A DNA stretch of 64,000 nucleotides from Synechococcales cyanobacterium bin31.maxbin.ball.101 (GCA_013298165.1 JAAFJU010000003.1:1-64000); one strand, 5' to 3'. Counted from the first letter of the stretch, positions 9,368 through 19,500 are shown. The notes: a model not told the origin generated them from the letters alone. Made by a program: numbers and translations.

Positions 9368-10207
9368 ATGCGACGAGATTCAATTTTCTACAAACTCTTC
9401 AAACAAATGCCAGAGCTATTGTTTGAACTAATTGAGCAATCGGTCCCAGACGCCGATCGTTATCGATTTGATTCCGTAGAAGTGAAGGAGACCGCCTTTC
9501 GGATTGATGGCGTTTTCTTGCCGCCAGATGATGCAGAATCCAAAGTGGTTTTCTTCTCAGAAGTCCAACTTCAGAAAAAGGAAAACCTGTACAAGCGATT
9601 CTTTGCTGAACTTTTCGTTTCCCTGCACCGAGCGGAAATTGACTATGACGACTGGGGTGGCGTCTTAATTTTTGGTTCCCGCAGTGTGGAGCCTTCCAGT
9701 TCAGTCTGGTACCGATCGCTCCTGGAAAGCCCCCAAGTCTTTCGGATTTATCTCGATGAGATCGAACAGTGGCAGAATCCCCCGTTGGCGATCGAGATTG
9801 TCCTGCTGGCAATGTCGTCTGAAACCGAAACACCCGATCGGGCAAGGGCTTTACTCGATCGGAGCGAGCAAGACGATCGGCGACAGGACATTCTTGAGAT
9901 GATTAGCACTATTATGATGTACAGGTTTCCAAAATTAGGCTGGGAGGCAGTCGCAATGATGTTAGACATTCAAGATGTACGGTTAGAGGACACTCGGGCT
10001 TATCAAGAGATTGCGGAGAAACAAGGTCAATCTGTGAGAGTCTCGATGACTTTGATGCAACTCACCGAGTTGATCGGCGATCTCTCAGACGTAATTCAAG
10101 CAAAAATTGCGACGTTAAGCTTGGAGCAGTTAGACGCATTGGGTAAGGCATTGTTGCGGTTTAAAAAACTGACTGATCTGGAAGCTTGGCTGAGTGAGCA
10201 TCACTAA
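9368..10207 (+). CDS. Rpn family nuclease (DUF2887-type)
   Basis: This 279-residue protein belongs to the cyanobacterial Rpn / DUF2887 group of PD-(D/E)XK recombination-promoting nucleases related to transposase_31. It opens with MRRDSIFYKLFKQMPELLFELI, the usual start of the family. It shows the nuclease core as FRIDGVFLP (Asp) followed by VVFFSEVQLQ (Glu-x-Gln) and the YKRFFAEL helix. The second half is helical, as is common. Rpn proteins cut DNA in vitro and some variants act as phage-defence toxins; which applies here is unknown. The ATG at 9368 fits the family N-terminus. The gene stands between the NB-ARC gene and the Ycf46-type operon and may be a single-gene unit. Confidence 0.85.
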   Translation: MRRDSIFYKLFKQMPELLFELIEQSVPDADRYRFDSVEVKETAFRIDGVFLPPDDAESKVVFFSEVQLQKKENLYKRFFAELFVSLHRAEIDYDDWGGVLIFGSRSVEPSSSVWYRSLLESPQVFRIYLDEIEQWQNPPLAIEIVLLAMSSETETPDRARALLDRSEQDDRRQDILEMISTIMMYRFPKLGWEAVAMMLDIQDVRLEDTRAYQEIAEKQGQSVRVSMTLMQLTELIGDLSDVIQAKIATLSLEQLDALGKALLRFKKLTDLEAWLSEHH

Positions 10208-10266
10208 AATACGGTTTAAATTTCATCGCGATCGCGCTGCTGCCCTGAAGTATCAGCCAATTCGCC

Positions 10267-11367
10267 ATGTCCCACTACAACCCCCGCACCATCCGCCGAG
10301 ATTTAGCTCTCCTGACCGAGGAACGGCTGTATGCGATCGACATCACCATCCGCGCAGGCGGTTCCCGAGTCTCCATGATCGATGTCGCCGACTTCGCCCC
10401 ACCCGCTGAAGTCCTCGAAATCTGGAACAGCCTCCACCACAAAACCAAACCCCCTCAAATCCGCCTCTTTGAAGCCCTGGAACTTGCCGTTAAAGCCTTG
10501 GTCGAAGAACGAAGAGCTTTGTACGATCACTGGACCGTCCAGTTAGGAATCGAACGAGTCGTCGGTGGTTCTCAATTCCCCGCCTTCCTCAATGCCTACG
10601 AAACCGCAAAAGCGAAGGGATCTGAATTACTCGAAACCGTCCTGGCTGAACATGCCAGCGCCAAATCTCAATGGCTGGAAACCGAAATTCGTCCTTTACT
10701 TGCGGTGAGCTTAAACCGATCGGACATCGCCGATCGCCTTGCTATCTATGAAAATCGGTTCCCCAGCTACGATCGGATTGCCCGCTTCTTCGGCATGGAA
10801 TTCCGCTATAACCCAACCCGCAGCTACCGCGAACTCCTGGGCGAACAGGTGGAAACGCAGCAACTCTTGGCCAAAGGTGCAACTGCCGAAGCCGAATATA
10901 TCGAAGCCACTAATCGCAAACGGATTTCAGAAGAAGAAGCGATCGCCGTTCAACAGGCGATGGCATATCAAGATCAACGGATTCGGTCGGCGATCGAAGA
11001 AAAGGTCAGCGAAGTCCGAGTGCAAGTTCTATCGGTTTTACAACGTCAACTCCAACAGGTGATCGATCGCGGTTGGATCTCCGGACGACTACCAGTCGGA
11101 ATGCAACGGGATCTCGAATCCTTAGCCCAATCGGCGCAAGTCCTGACCCAAACCGATCGGAGCTTTGCAGACATTGCCATTCATCTCAATCAGGTCAATG
11201 CAACCGGACGCGATCGCACCCAACCCGAATCTGAACTCCAATTTCAAGTCCAACAGCTTCTTAACCAAATCCAGAATCACCTCACCGTTCCCGAATCCGA
11301 ACCCTTGGAAACTCTGGATCGATCGGCATTTGTGGATTTTGGGTGGGACTTGCCGATCGCAGCCTGA
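10267..11367 (+). CDS. Hypothetical helical protein preceding the Ycf35/Ycf46-like genes
   Basis: The 366-residue product is largely alpha-helical with long charged stretches. A segment at about 215-260 (around ISEEEAIAVQQAM and RIRSAIEEKVSEVRVQVLSVL) is a probable coiled coil. The N-terminus (SHYNPRTIRRDLALLTEERLYAIDI) is globular. It could belong to the DUF3150 group of plasmid and phage proteins, but I cannot confirm that by eye. It lies 76 bases before the Ycf35-like gene on the same strand, with no hairpin terminator visible between. The gap does contain one copy of the dispersed 13-base word. The coding strand is rich in host-style CGATCG words. Function unknown; an association with the AAA ATPase downstream is inference from neighbourhood. 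Confidence 0.75.
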   Translation: MSHYNPRTIRRDLALLTEERLYAIDITIRAGGSRVSMIDVADFAPPAEVLEIWNSLHHKTKPPQIRLFEALELAVKALVEERRALYDHWTVQLGIERVVGGSQFPAFLNAYETAKAKGSELLETVLAEHASAKSQWLETEIRPLLAVSLNRSDIADRLAIYENRFPSYDRIARFFGMEFRYNPTRSYRELLGEQVETQQLLAKGATAEAEYIEATNRKRISEEEAIAVQQAMAYQDQRIRSAIEEKVSEVRVQVLSVLQRQLQQVIDRGWISGRLPVGMQRDLESLAQSAQVLTQTDRSFADIAIHLNQVNATGRDRTQPESELQFQVQQLLNQIQNHLTVPESEPLETLDRSAFVDFGWDLPIAA

Positions 11368-11443
11368 CGCGCCATTGCGCTGGGGACATGAGCTGTTGAA
11401 CTCAGCAGTCTTCATGTCCCAATAATTTCAAACTCTCAAAATT

Positions 11444-11923
11444 ATGAGCCACTTCGCTTCCATGCAAACCCAGCTTGTAAACCAATCAGCCCTTCTGACA
11501 GGTTTACAAGCCCTTCTCGCTGAACATCAGATTCCTGCGATCGTCGAAGTCCATGACCCCGCGATCATCCTCGAAAATGCCTATGATGCCTCAGCACCAC
11601 CCCAATTTGCCCATCTCATCATCCGCCGATCGCAATTGGATCTCTATTCCCGTCGTGCGCTTTTAGATGTTGGTTTTAAACGAACGCAATCTGGAACCTT
11701 TGAACTCATCGCAGACGATTGGGATCTTCGACAAAATGCGATCGGTCACGCGATCGGCGGTTCCATCCAATTCCTTCGCGCTGTTCAAACCCAATACAAC
11801 ATCGCGATCGTCCAACAAACCATGTCTCCCCACCTCTGGGACCATTCCGACATCCAAACCTTAGACGATGGCACCAAACGCCTGGTCTTGACCCAACGCC
11901 CAATCGAAGTCGTCACCCTCTAG
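11444..11923 (+). CDS. Ycf35-like (DUF1257) protein
   Basis: This is a 159-residue protein resembling Ycf35/DUF1257. It opens with MSHFASMQTQL, where the family starts MSHFS-x-x-x-T. It has a middle ILxxAYDASAPPQFAHLIIRR, then a GFKRTQSGTFELIADDWDLRQ segment corresponding to the family's GFxxxxxGxYELIADxxDL, and a C-terminal helix around QTQYNIAIV. In cyanobacterial chromosomes Ycf35 genes sit next to a DUF2997 gene, and the same arrangement occurs here. The ATG follows directly on the word AACTCTCAAAATT (11431-11443), so there is no ordinary ribosome-binding site. The biochemical role of the family is not established; some reports link the associated Ycf46 to inorganic-carbon use. Identity is by pattern only. 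Confidence 0.72.
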   Translation: MSHFASMQTQLVNQSALLTGLQALLAEHQIPAIVEVHDPAIILENAYDASAPPQFAHLIIRRSQLDLYSRRALLDVGFKRTQSGTFELIADDWDLRQNAIGHAIGGSIQFLRAVQTQYNIAIVQQTMSPHLWDHSDIQTLDDGTKRLVLTQRPIEVVTL

Positions 11924-11932
11924 GAACTCACC

Positions 11933-12133
11933 ATGCAAACCAATCAACCGCAAATCGTCATCGACTTCCTCCCCGATGGCACCATGAAACGCGAAGTCCT
12001 AAATGCTCAAGGCGCTTCTTGCCAAGACTTGACGAAACCCTTGGACACGATCGCCCGTCCCGATATCACCTACAAACCTGAATACTTCCTAGAAACCGTA
12101 ACTGAAACGATCGCCACAACAGTCGGAGGATAG
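11933..12133 (+). CDS. DUF2997 small protein
   Basis: This 66-residue protein matches the DUF2997 pattern: a first beta strand PQIVIDFLPDGTMKREV, then the Cys-containing GASCQDLTKPLDTI, then a C-terminal helix. DUF2997 genes sit beside ycf35 in cyanobacteria, which supports both assignments. It begins nine bases after the Ycf35-like stop and ends four bases before the AAA gene, so all three belong to one transcript. Short and without catalytic motifs; probably a partner or adaptor protein. Confidence 0.72.
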   Translation: MQTNQPQIVIDFLPDGTMKREVLNAQGASCQDLTKPLDTIARPDITYKPEYFLETVTETIATTVGG

Positions 12134-12137
12134 CCAA

Positions 12138-13793
12138 ATGGGTTTAAATCTGCAAGATATCCACGCACGGTTTAATGCGGGAATCAGCACTGTCTCGATC
12201 GACTCTCCCACGGGAGCCGAAATGTCCGTCGTCAACCGCATCGCAGCCGAATTCCTCGTTAATCTACCCACTCCCCGCCGAATGCGCGTCCTCCTCTGGG
12301 ACACCGCACGTCAACTCCATGCCGTCACCTGTCCCAACTCCGGCAATTACACCCTCACCCCGGATGGTGCCGCTGGAACGTCCGGTGCTCCAGTGGATCT
12401 CCTCAAATACATCCTTGCCCTTTGCACTGGAGATATCCCGACCACTCACGTCCGATCGCTCTTCATCGTCAAAGACATCTACCCGTACATCTCTGGTGCC
12501 ACCGCGAGTCCAACCGTCATCCGTTGGCTCAAGGAAGTCTGCTATGCCCTCAAACGATCGCAGCATCGTTTAATCCTGCTCCATGACGGTGAACATACCC
12601 CAGTCGTCTTCCAGGATTTAATCGCTAATTTGACGCATCCGCTCCCGGATGAAGGGGAAGCCAGCGCGATCGTCCAACGACGAATCACTGCCCTGCAAGA
12701 CAGTGCCCGCTCTCAACGCCAATCCTTCCCGGTCAATCTGGACATGGACGGGATGAAACGACTCACCCGAGCTGTTCTGGGCATGACTCAGGAGGCGATC
12801 GATGATGTCCTCCAAATGGTCGCCATCACCGATCTAATCCTCGATGACCGATCGATCGATGCCATCAACCAGATCAAACAACAACGCTACGCCACTCAAG
12901 GCATCGAATACGCCCAAGCCCCCGATGTCGAAGTCCAAGGAATGCTCGTCCTCACCGATTGGGCAACCCGCATGGCTTGCTTGCTTGAACCCCAAGCTCA
13001 AGATGAATGGAACATCCCCTTCCCCAAAGGAATGCTCCTCGCAGGCGAAGGTGGCACCGGGAAAACCCTCGGGGTCAAATGTCTGGCTAAACTTTGGGGA
13101 CTCCCGATCGTCGTTTTGGATTTGTCCAAACTGATGCAAAAGGAACTCGGTGCCTCTGAAGCCAATCTGCGATCGGTCATCCAAGCCGCTGAAGCGATTG
13201 CCCCCAGCATTTTGATGATTGATGAAATCGACAAGATGTTGGGGAGTAGCGAAAGTGATGGCGGTACGTCCAGCCGGATTCTCGGCTACTTACTGCAATG
13301 GTTTCAGGAACATAACTCACCTGTCTTCGTTGCCGCAACTGCCAATGAACCCTGGAAACTCAAACCAGAGTTCCTCAGACGGTTTGCCAAATGCTTCTTG
13401 GTAGACCTGCCGGACATTCCAGCAAGACGCGGTATCTTCCAAGTCCAGATGCAGCGTTATCGATTACTTGAAGCGATCGACCCTGAAACTGCTCATTCCT
13501 GGCTGGACACTCTCGCAGAGCAAACCCCAGATTTCACAGGTGATGAAATTCGGAAAGTGGTGCATGAAATGGCTGTAGCTGCCTACGCATCGGGACAGCC
13601 GGGACTGACAACGCTAGACACCTTACTGGCAGAAGTCAATCTCAAAGAACCCCAATTTCGTCGTAATAACCAGCGATTGCTGGCGTTACGGGAATGGGCA
13701 AGTTCGGGAAATGCCAGTTTTGTGCGCGAAACGATCGCTCGTTCTGAACCCGGTTTACAACTGGGCGAACGACTGGTGAATTTCGCCGATTAA
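12138..13793 (+). CDS. Ycf46-like AAA+ ATPase
   Basis: This 551-residue protein has the Ycf46 layout. The N-terminal half (about 1-260) is a Ycf46-type inactive domain with VLLWDTARQL, LFIVKDIYPYI and LILLHDG. The C-terminal AAA+ module has Walker A GEGGTGKT near 303-310, Walker B ILMIDEIDKM near 357-366, a sensor VFVAATAN near 395, and an arginine-containing FLRRFAKCFLVDLPD. Ycf46 is plastid-encoded in red algae and chromosomal in cyanobacteria, where it has been linked to CO2 uptake. Here it sits on an accessory replicon behind Ycf35-like and DUF2997 genes. It most likely remodels a protein partner, possibly one of the upstream proteins. A strong hairpin terminator follows within 10 bases, closing the operon. 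Confidence 0.85.
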   Translation: MGLNLQDIHARFNAGISTVSIDSPTGAEMSVVNRIAAEFLVNLPTPRRMRVLLWDTARQLHAVTCPNSGNYTLTPDGAAGTSGAPVDLLKYILALCTGDIPTTHVRSLFIVKDIYPYISGATASPTVIRWLKEVCYALKRSQHRLILLHDGEHTPVVFQDLIANLTHPLPDEGEASAIVQRRITALQDSARSQRQSFPVNLDMDGMKRLTRAVLGMTQEAIDDVLQMVAITDLILDDRSIDAINQIKQQRYATQGIEYAQAPDVEVQGMLVLTDWATRMACLLEPQAQDEWNIPFPKGMLLAGEGGTGKTLGVKCLAKLWGLPIVVLDLSKLMQKELGASEANLRSVIQAAEAIAPSILMIDEIDKMLGSSESDGGTSSRILGYLLQWFQEHNSPVFVAATANEPWKLKPEFLRRFAKCFLVDLPDIPARRGIFQVQMQRYRLLEAIDPETAHSWLDTLAEQTPDFTGDEIRKVVHEMAVAAYASGQPGLTTLDTLLAEVNLKEPQFRRNNQRLLALREWASSGNASFVRETIARSEPGLQLGERLVNFAD

Positions 13794-13800
13794 TCCAAGA

Positions 13801-13832
13801 CCGGGAGAAGCCCCACCTTCTCCCGGTTTTTT
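13801..13832 (+). terminator. Intrinsic terminator of the Ycf46-like operon
   Basis: A perfect 10-bp stem (CCGGGAGAAG / CTTCTCCCGG) with a 6-nt loop is followed by six T residues. It starts eight bases after the ATPase stop codon. The T run leads directly into the dispersed word AACTCTCAAAATT at 13834-13846. Confidence 0.92.
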
Positions 13833-13863
13833 AAACTCTCAAAATTCTGATGGAGCTATCACC

Positions 13864-14622
13864 ATGGATATAGAACAAGCAATTGCCCAAGCTCATTTGA
13901 TTTGCGTCGATGTGACCGAGAACCATAACAAGTTCTGGTCCGCTTGGGTCTTGGAGAACGGCGATCTATTTGTGGAGTATGGCAGAGTTGGCAGCACGAC
14001 TCAATCCAAGCTCCATTCGATCGGTAGCATCAACATTGCAACCAGCAAAATGAATACGCTAGTGAAACAGAAGCAAACCAAAGGCTATCAGGTGGCAACG
14101 ATCGTAAATTCTAAATCTCTAGATTACAGTCTGCTCCCGAATAGCAGTGTCATTCAAGAGGAGATTGAGGATATTCAGCAGCAGTGGAAACGGATGGAGA
14201 CCTTCTCTCTAATCCGGTTCCATCCTGATACAGGCCAGTTTCGATCGCTCTCTGGGAGCCTCTCTGCCGATGTAGTGCCGATCGCCCGATCGCTCCTCAA
14301 CCAAGTCCAAATACATTATCGACGCGGAGACGATGAATTCATTGCCGCAGTAGAAGCCTACATTCGAGTCATTCCGATGCGATCGGCTGCCAAGTTGAAT
14401 GCCCATGATTTATTGGGAAGTCGGCTAAAGCTCAGTCAGCAAGCCGAATTGCTTGATACATTGGAGCAGTGTTTGAACCAGGTCGATCGGATTCGAGCTT
14501 TGATTCAATCCACTCTGAGTGGGGGCGATCGGTCTACTTGGTTGTCTTGGGGAATTGTACCGGAGGCCATTCCCACGGAGCTTGCGGATGATGGACGATC
14601 GATCGCATTAGCTTGGTATTGA
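13864..14622 (+). CDS. WGR-domain protein
   Basis: In this 252-residue protein, residues about 12-85 form a WGR domain: NKFWSAWVLENGDLFVEYGRVGS is the typical WGR-type strand pair with the Tyr-Gly-Arg turn, followed by the family's K-rich helix (TLVKQKQTKGY). WGR domains bind nucleic-acid ends and are known from PARPs and from small bacterial proteins. Residues about 100-250 are helical (RSAAKLNAHDLLGSRLKLSQQ) and have no catalytic motif I recognise, so no ADP-ribosyl transferase domain is present. It follows the terminator of the Ycf46-like operon and probably has its own promoter. The short gap contains GGAG at 13852-13855 as a ribosome-binding site. Confidence 0.82.
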   Translation: MDIEQAIAQAHLICVDVTENHNKFWSAWVLENGDLFVEYGRVGSTTQSKLHSIGSINIATSKMNTLVKQKQTKGYQVATIVNSKSLDYSLLPNSSVIQEEIEDIQQQWKRMETFSLIRFHPDTGQFRSLSGSLSADVVPIARSLLNQVQIHYRRGDDEFIAAVEAYIRVIPMRSAAKLNAHDLLGSRLKLSQQAELLDTLEQCLNQVDRIRALIQSTLSGGDRSTWLSWGIVPEAIPTELADDGRSIALAWY

Positions 14623-15136
14623 AAAGAGTGATCGCGTTAAATAGTACAATACAACTATTAATGCGATCGTTCGATTAACCTGATTATCCCCTAAAGCCAT
14701 TGAAAAATTGAGCCAAACGCTTCAGGATAATTAGCCTGTTCTAATGCGTGATCGTGCTGAGGGTTGAGTACTCGTTCTTGGGCATGGTAAAAAAGACTAT
14801 AGGGAGGCTGAAAGCTTCTATCATACTCAAGAACCTGATTTTACGCCGAAATCCCTCAAGGATTCTGGCGTTTTTTTCGTCTGAAAAGATAGCACTAAAA
14901 TGATCCTGATTCTACGATCGGGAAACCCTACTCATAAACCAAGGTAAAAAATCGTAACGGTACGATATGGTAGCGAATAGCATTTTATTTCCACAAAGTA
15001 TCAATTTAAAGCGTCTTCAAAGAGATGAGCGTTGAAATAATTCCTGATTGAACCACATTGATCAAACTCAGCAGGGATGGTGGCATTCTTACTGAGTTTG
15101 ATTCAGTTAAAACCTGCTCATCTCGTCGACGATCGT
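14623..15136. other. Gap between WGR gene and response regulator
   Basis: No convincing gene here. It contains AATAGTACAATACAACTATT near 14641, with 6-bp inverted arms around a possible -10 box. Complementary heptamers GTTCTTG and CAAGAAC lie near 14770-14835, ahead of a clear terminator at 14843-14877. A structured non-coding RNA or the long 3' end of the WGR transcript would both fit. The right part (14880-15136) is AT-rich and featureless to me, apart from the convergent end of the response-regulator gene. Confidence 0.4.
14843..14877 (+). terminator. Intrinsic terminator in the WGR/response-regulator gap
   Basis: ACGCC pairs with GGCGT, and AATCC with GGATT around a 5-nt loop (CTCAA), with a 2x2 internal loop; a run of seven T residues follows. 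The hairpin lies 220 bases after the WGR stop codon, which is far for a simple gene end and suggests a separate short transcript or a long untranslated tail. Confidence 0.75.
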
Positions 15137-15838
15137 CTATGACTGCGCTGACATGGATGACAGCAATGCAAGGTTAATCCGATAGCCAAACCCATGGACT
15201 GTCTCAATCAGGTCATTGAGTCCTACCTTTTTGAACTTTGTCCTTAACGCCCGAATATGCATCTTGACGGTCTCAACATTAGGTTGATCTATCTCCGAAT
15301 TCCAGGCTTGGTCAATCATGACTTGAGAATTAAACGTCTTGTGAGGTGCGGCCAGGAAAACGGTTAGCATTTGATATTCTTTAGGGGTGAGTGGAATGAG
15401 ACGGCCCGCATAGGTCACAGTTTGGCTATCACAATCGACCAACAACTCACCCCACCGTCCAACTACTGGGTATTTTTCTCCTCGGCGGCGTAGTAATGCC
15501 CGAACATAGGCGGTTAATAGGGCATCACTAAAGTCACGTTCCAAGCAGCCGTCTGCTCCCGAGTTGAAGCCTTTGACTTCTAATTTCTCATCTAGTATCT
15601 GAAACAGTAATAGCAGCATTAAGGGATGCTCAAGGGATTGAAGTTCTTTCGAGTAAGAGAGGATATCGAGATCGGGCGTCTTAGCATCAAAAATCATTAA
15701 ATCATAGGGAAAAGCGTCCATGTAATGCTCTAATTTCTCTGTCGTTGGTACAGCATCAACTAAAAAGTGGTGGTGCGACAAGATAGAAGAAATTCGACGG
15801 ATTAAAAGCTGATCTTGGGACAGCAAAATGATTTTCAT
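15137..15838 (-). CDS. OmpR/PhoB-family response regulator
   Basis: This 233-residue two-domain regulator starts at MKIILLSQDQLLIRRISSIL (cat at 15836-15838). A longer frame to 15874 is less like the family and lacks a better ribosome-binding site, so the shorter start is preferred. The receiver domain (1-120) has the phospho-acceptor region LMIFDAKTPDLDIL. The acidic pocket near the N-terminus is poor (SQDQ), so phosphorylation may be atypical. The winged-helix domain (about 130-225) is standard: LTPKEYQMLTVFLAAPHKTF, then VKMHIRALRTKF and the wing GFGYRI. No histidine kinase is encoded nearby, so it is an orphan. It is transcribed towards the WGR gene and away from the polymerase-like gene. 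Confidence 0.9.
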   Translation of the reverse strand: MKIILLSQDQLLIRRISSILSHHHFLVDAVPTTEKLEHYMDAFPYDLMIFDAKTPDLDILSYSKELQSLEHPLMLLLLFQILDEKLEVKGFNSGADGCLERDFSDALLTAYVRALLRRRGEKYPVVGRWGELLVDCDSQTVTYAGRLIPLTPKEYQMLTVFLAAPHKTFNSQVMIDQAWNSEIDQPNVETVKMHIRALRTKFKKVGLNDLIETVHGFGYRINLALLSSMSAQS

Positions 15839-16248
15839 AACATTGACCTTTTTTGATGAGAATCGGTCATTCAATCAATGATCGAAATGTAATTAAACAA
15901 ACTCCTCAATGGGGGATAACCCTCATCTGAAGCGACTTGGAGCAGAACTATACAAATCTAATCTGATATTTTTCTCATGAAGTTTAGGAGGTAATATCAA
16001 ACGATCTGAACTGAAATTGATTATAGATTGATCGGTACAAGTGTGATGCCAATTAGTCAACCTTTGATCACAATTCACCCGGTCAGGTGAGCCACTCAGA
16101 CAGGATTACACTCCCTTCAGCACAAAATTTCGCAACTTTTCAGTCAGTTCCACCCAATTTAGTGGCATCTTTTCTATAATAGTCACAAAGTCTTCACCAT
16201 ACCTGTATTCCTCAGATTGCTACTCACCTCATATCTGAAAATAAACTT
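15839..16248. other. Intergenic region upstream of the polymerase-like gene block
   Basis: This 410-base region lies between the minus-strand regulator and the plus-strand block starting at 16249, so it should hold two divergent promoters. TATAAT at 16175-16180 is a plausible -10 box for the plus-strand block, but no matching TTGACA-like -35 box is visible. I see no gene, long repeat or hairpin terminator in it. Confidence 0.4.
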
Positions 16249-16509
16249 ATGGAAACCTCAAACTCATTGACCTATTTCATGCCCGGTGGCGCACCGCGAG
16301 CGGGAATCGACCGCGTCCCCTATGATGCCGAATTGGATCGATTGGAATGTTTAGCCGAAGAAGCCCGGTTGCGAGACCGATGCTCTTCGAGCGACCAAAG
16401 GTCAGCGCACCGTCCAGCAAGGCGGGCTAGTTATGATTCGGTGGCCGATCGATTGGCAGAAGGGGCAGATGTCAGTTTTCTAACCGAACAGGGCTATCTC
16501 AATTATTAA
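16249..16509 (+). CDS. Small hypothetical protein
   Basis: This 86-residue frame has acidic and arginine-rich stretches (DAELDRLECLAEEARLRDR; PARRASYDSVADRLAE). No family is recognised. The middle part looks unusual in composition and could reflect a frameshift within an older, longer gene. It precedes the polymerase-like gene by 42 bases on the same strand. It may be the first gene of that transcript, but no clear ribosome-binding site precedes its ATG. Confidence 0.4.
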   Translation: METSNSLTYFMPGGAPRAGIDRVPYDAELDRLECLAEEARLRDRCSSSDQRSAHRPARRASYDSVADRLAEGADVSFLTEQGYLNY

Positions 16510-16551
16510 GGCGCGGGGAGCTTCTACCATTGCTTCTATGGGTCCGTCGCC

Positions 16552-19500
16552 ATGCTCATTACTCAGTTTGATCTTAAAACCGGAAAGGTGCTTCAGCAGC
16601 CGAACCCGGAAACGTTGCAGTTGGAACCGAAACAGAAACTCGTTGAGCATTCCTATTTGGAGGCTTGGCTTAAGCGGCATGGGTTGGAAGATGCCGCGTT
16701 TTTTGTTGGGGATTTTTATCCTGGGGTGGATGAGGACGATCGGCTTCGATTAGAAGATGAAGGAAAAGTCTTGGTCTTTGCTAGTGGGAAAAAGGGTTAT
16801 TTTACAGACCCAGAGACGGCGAAGTTGATGATTCAGGGCGATCGCGACATTCAGCCAATTTATGCGGGGAATGGGAATTCGGCGCACCATGCGATCGCCT
16901 ATGGGAGTCTGATTGCATCGGATGGCATTGCTTCAACGGTGAGAGATTCTTGCAAGATTTTGGTTGTGGATGATGAAGCAGGATTGAATGCGGAGTTTTT
17001 GAGCCTGGACGATCGGTTACTCAATAAAATGGGCGATGGGACGATGTTGGTGTCGGAGGAGGTCATCCGATCGCTCCTCACACCCGAAGATGAGGGCTTG
17101 AATCCATTGACCTTGGTGACGCAGTTTCGAGCCGCATCACCGGATTTTCCAGGGATGGCCAAGGGGACGTTGAGCTATAGCGATTGGTGTAAGGATTTGG
17201 GGGTGGAGGCGATCGTTTCTCGTAGTGATATTAAAGGCGATGATGGGCGGTTTTCTCGGACTGGGATTCATGAGGTGGAAGCGTTTTGGATTAACCGTAA
17301 AGCCGATGCTCAGTATGGATTTCAGTCCGTTGGTCCGCAGGTGAAGGGCTGTATTCCAGAGGCGACCTTGCATGAATTCAATTCCAGGATGAAGGAGAAG
17401 GCGGAGAAACTGGCAGCGATCGCATCTGATCCAGTCGCGTTGATGCAGTACTACGCCCAGAAGAAGGTTGATGTTGAAGAAGAAACATCGGGGCGGTTGC
17501 CGAAGGATTGGTTGAAGGAGTTGGCGATCGCAGACCCCCATGGGCTGTTATCGGGGTTTAAACGGGTCAATAGTGAGTTGGAACGGTTTCTGAAAGGGGA
17601 ACGGAAAGATTTAGCGATTCGGGGGATTGAGGTGCCCAGTGCGACGGCGCAACACCATGGCAGTTTGAAGCCTTGGGAGATTGCGAATCGGGATTTACCC
17701 CAGGGGGCGATCGTGGCCTATTACCGATCGCCCTTTCCTAATGTTGGGGCAGCAGCGATCGCCATTAATAATATTCGGTCTCTGCGGTGGGAGGATACGG
17801 AGGCTTATGACAAGGCGGGTGTCATGTTTTTGAATCCTTGGACGGCGAAGCATATTGCCATTACGGATTTTGATGGCGATCGCAATGGCTGTTTTGTTGG
17901 GTTTACGGTAGTCGATGGGAATGGGTTGCCGGAGAGGATGCGATCGGAACTCGCTTGGACGGAGGACTTACCGGAAGCCAAGCAGTATGAGGCGGCGCGA
18001 TCGTTGATTCAGACTTTGATTGCGGAACAGAAATTGGTAAAACCTGCGGATTATCCTCAGGCAGTGATGGAGTTTGTGGAGCAGAATGCACCCGATCGGA
18101 AGCCTCCTGAGGTGGTGAAAGCGGCGAAGGTGAAGCATGAGTGGGATAGAGAGCGGGAAAGCCATTCTGCGGCGACTTGGCGGGCTTGGGAGCGGACGGC
18201 GTTGAATCCAACAGGGATGGTGGCGAATGTGGGGATGACGCTGCAATCGTTGGCGATGGAGACGATTTATATTGGGGACGATCGGAAGGAAGCATTACTG
18301 GAAGAAATCTCGGCGCATCATCGGAAGATTTTGGCAAAGGTGCGGGAAGGGCAGTTGGTGATTCCAGCGGGGATTTTGAGTTATGACGTTAAAGAGAGGA
18401 TTCAGACGATTTCGGCGGCGAGTCAGGATTTGAAGAAGGTGAGGGATCGAGATGGGTATGTGGGCGATCGGTTAAGTCTCGTCAATGAATTGCTGAATGA
18501 CATGGTGAATGGTCCGAATGCCGTCAATTTGCAAACGGCGGTGGATACCGCGAAGAGTAGTCGGGGGATTGATGTGGAAGTACAAGACTTGATGCAGGCG
18601 TTGGCTCATCGCAAACACTTGTTGAGAGCCAATCAACGGAATCCGGAGGTTTATACTCAGGGTCAGGTTTTACCGACGAATACCCAGGAACCGATCGGCT
18701 GGGCGGTGGAAGTAGCCAATCAGATTTATGTTGAGAGTACGCTACCAGAGTTGAAGCATGAAGTGTTTCGGGATCTGTTTCCAAAGGATAATTTCAGCGT
18801 TGAAATTCAGAATCGAGCCATGACGATCGCCCATGTCTATCAGGGGATGGTGAAAGAGGCACGGGTGATGGACGATCGATTACGACAACGGAAACCGGAA
18901 GACCAACAGCCGACAGCAACGATTACGACGGTGAAGGGAGCGGTATTGACGATTCAACGAATGTTGGATGGGAAGGCGAAGATTTGGCGGGGGATTCAGA
19001 AGGATTGGGTGTTGGAGTTGGAACGGGATGGTCAGAGTCCGGAAGGGGTTAGGGCGGCGATCATGACGGAGCAAGGGAAACAGATGATCGGGTGGGTCGC
19101 TCCTGAGTCGATCGCTGAATATCAATTGGATCAGCGGGTTAAGAGTGGTAGTTTACGGATTGAAGCGGCGGCGATCGAGCTGGTTCCGCCGTTAAGAATT
19201 CAGCATGATTTGGACGATCGGATTCGCGAGGCAAGGGTTTATTTGGAACGGGCGATCGACCAGATTCCAATTGATGAACGAATGGCATATGCGTCGGCGC
19301 TTTGGCATCACAGTGATGGGATGGGGATTGTGTTGAAGGGGTTTATGCCGGAGGTGACACAGCAGCTTCAGAATTTGCCGACTATCAAATTAACGGGGCT
19401 TCAGCAGGATGTGAATCAGGTGGGAGTGCTACCGGATGGAAGCTATGAGGTACTGTTTACGACGCATCAATATCAGAAGAATGGGGAATGGCGATCGGTT

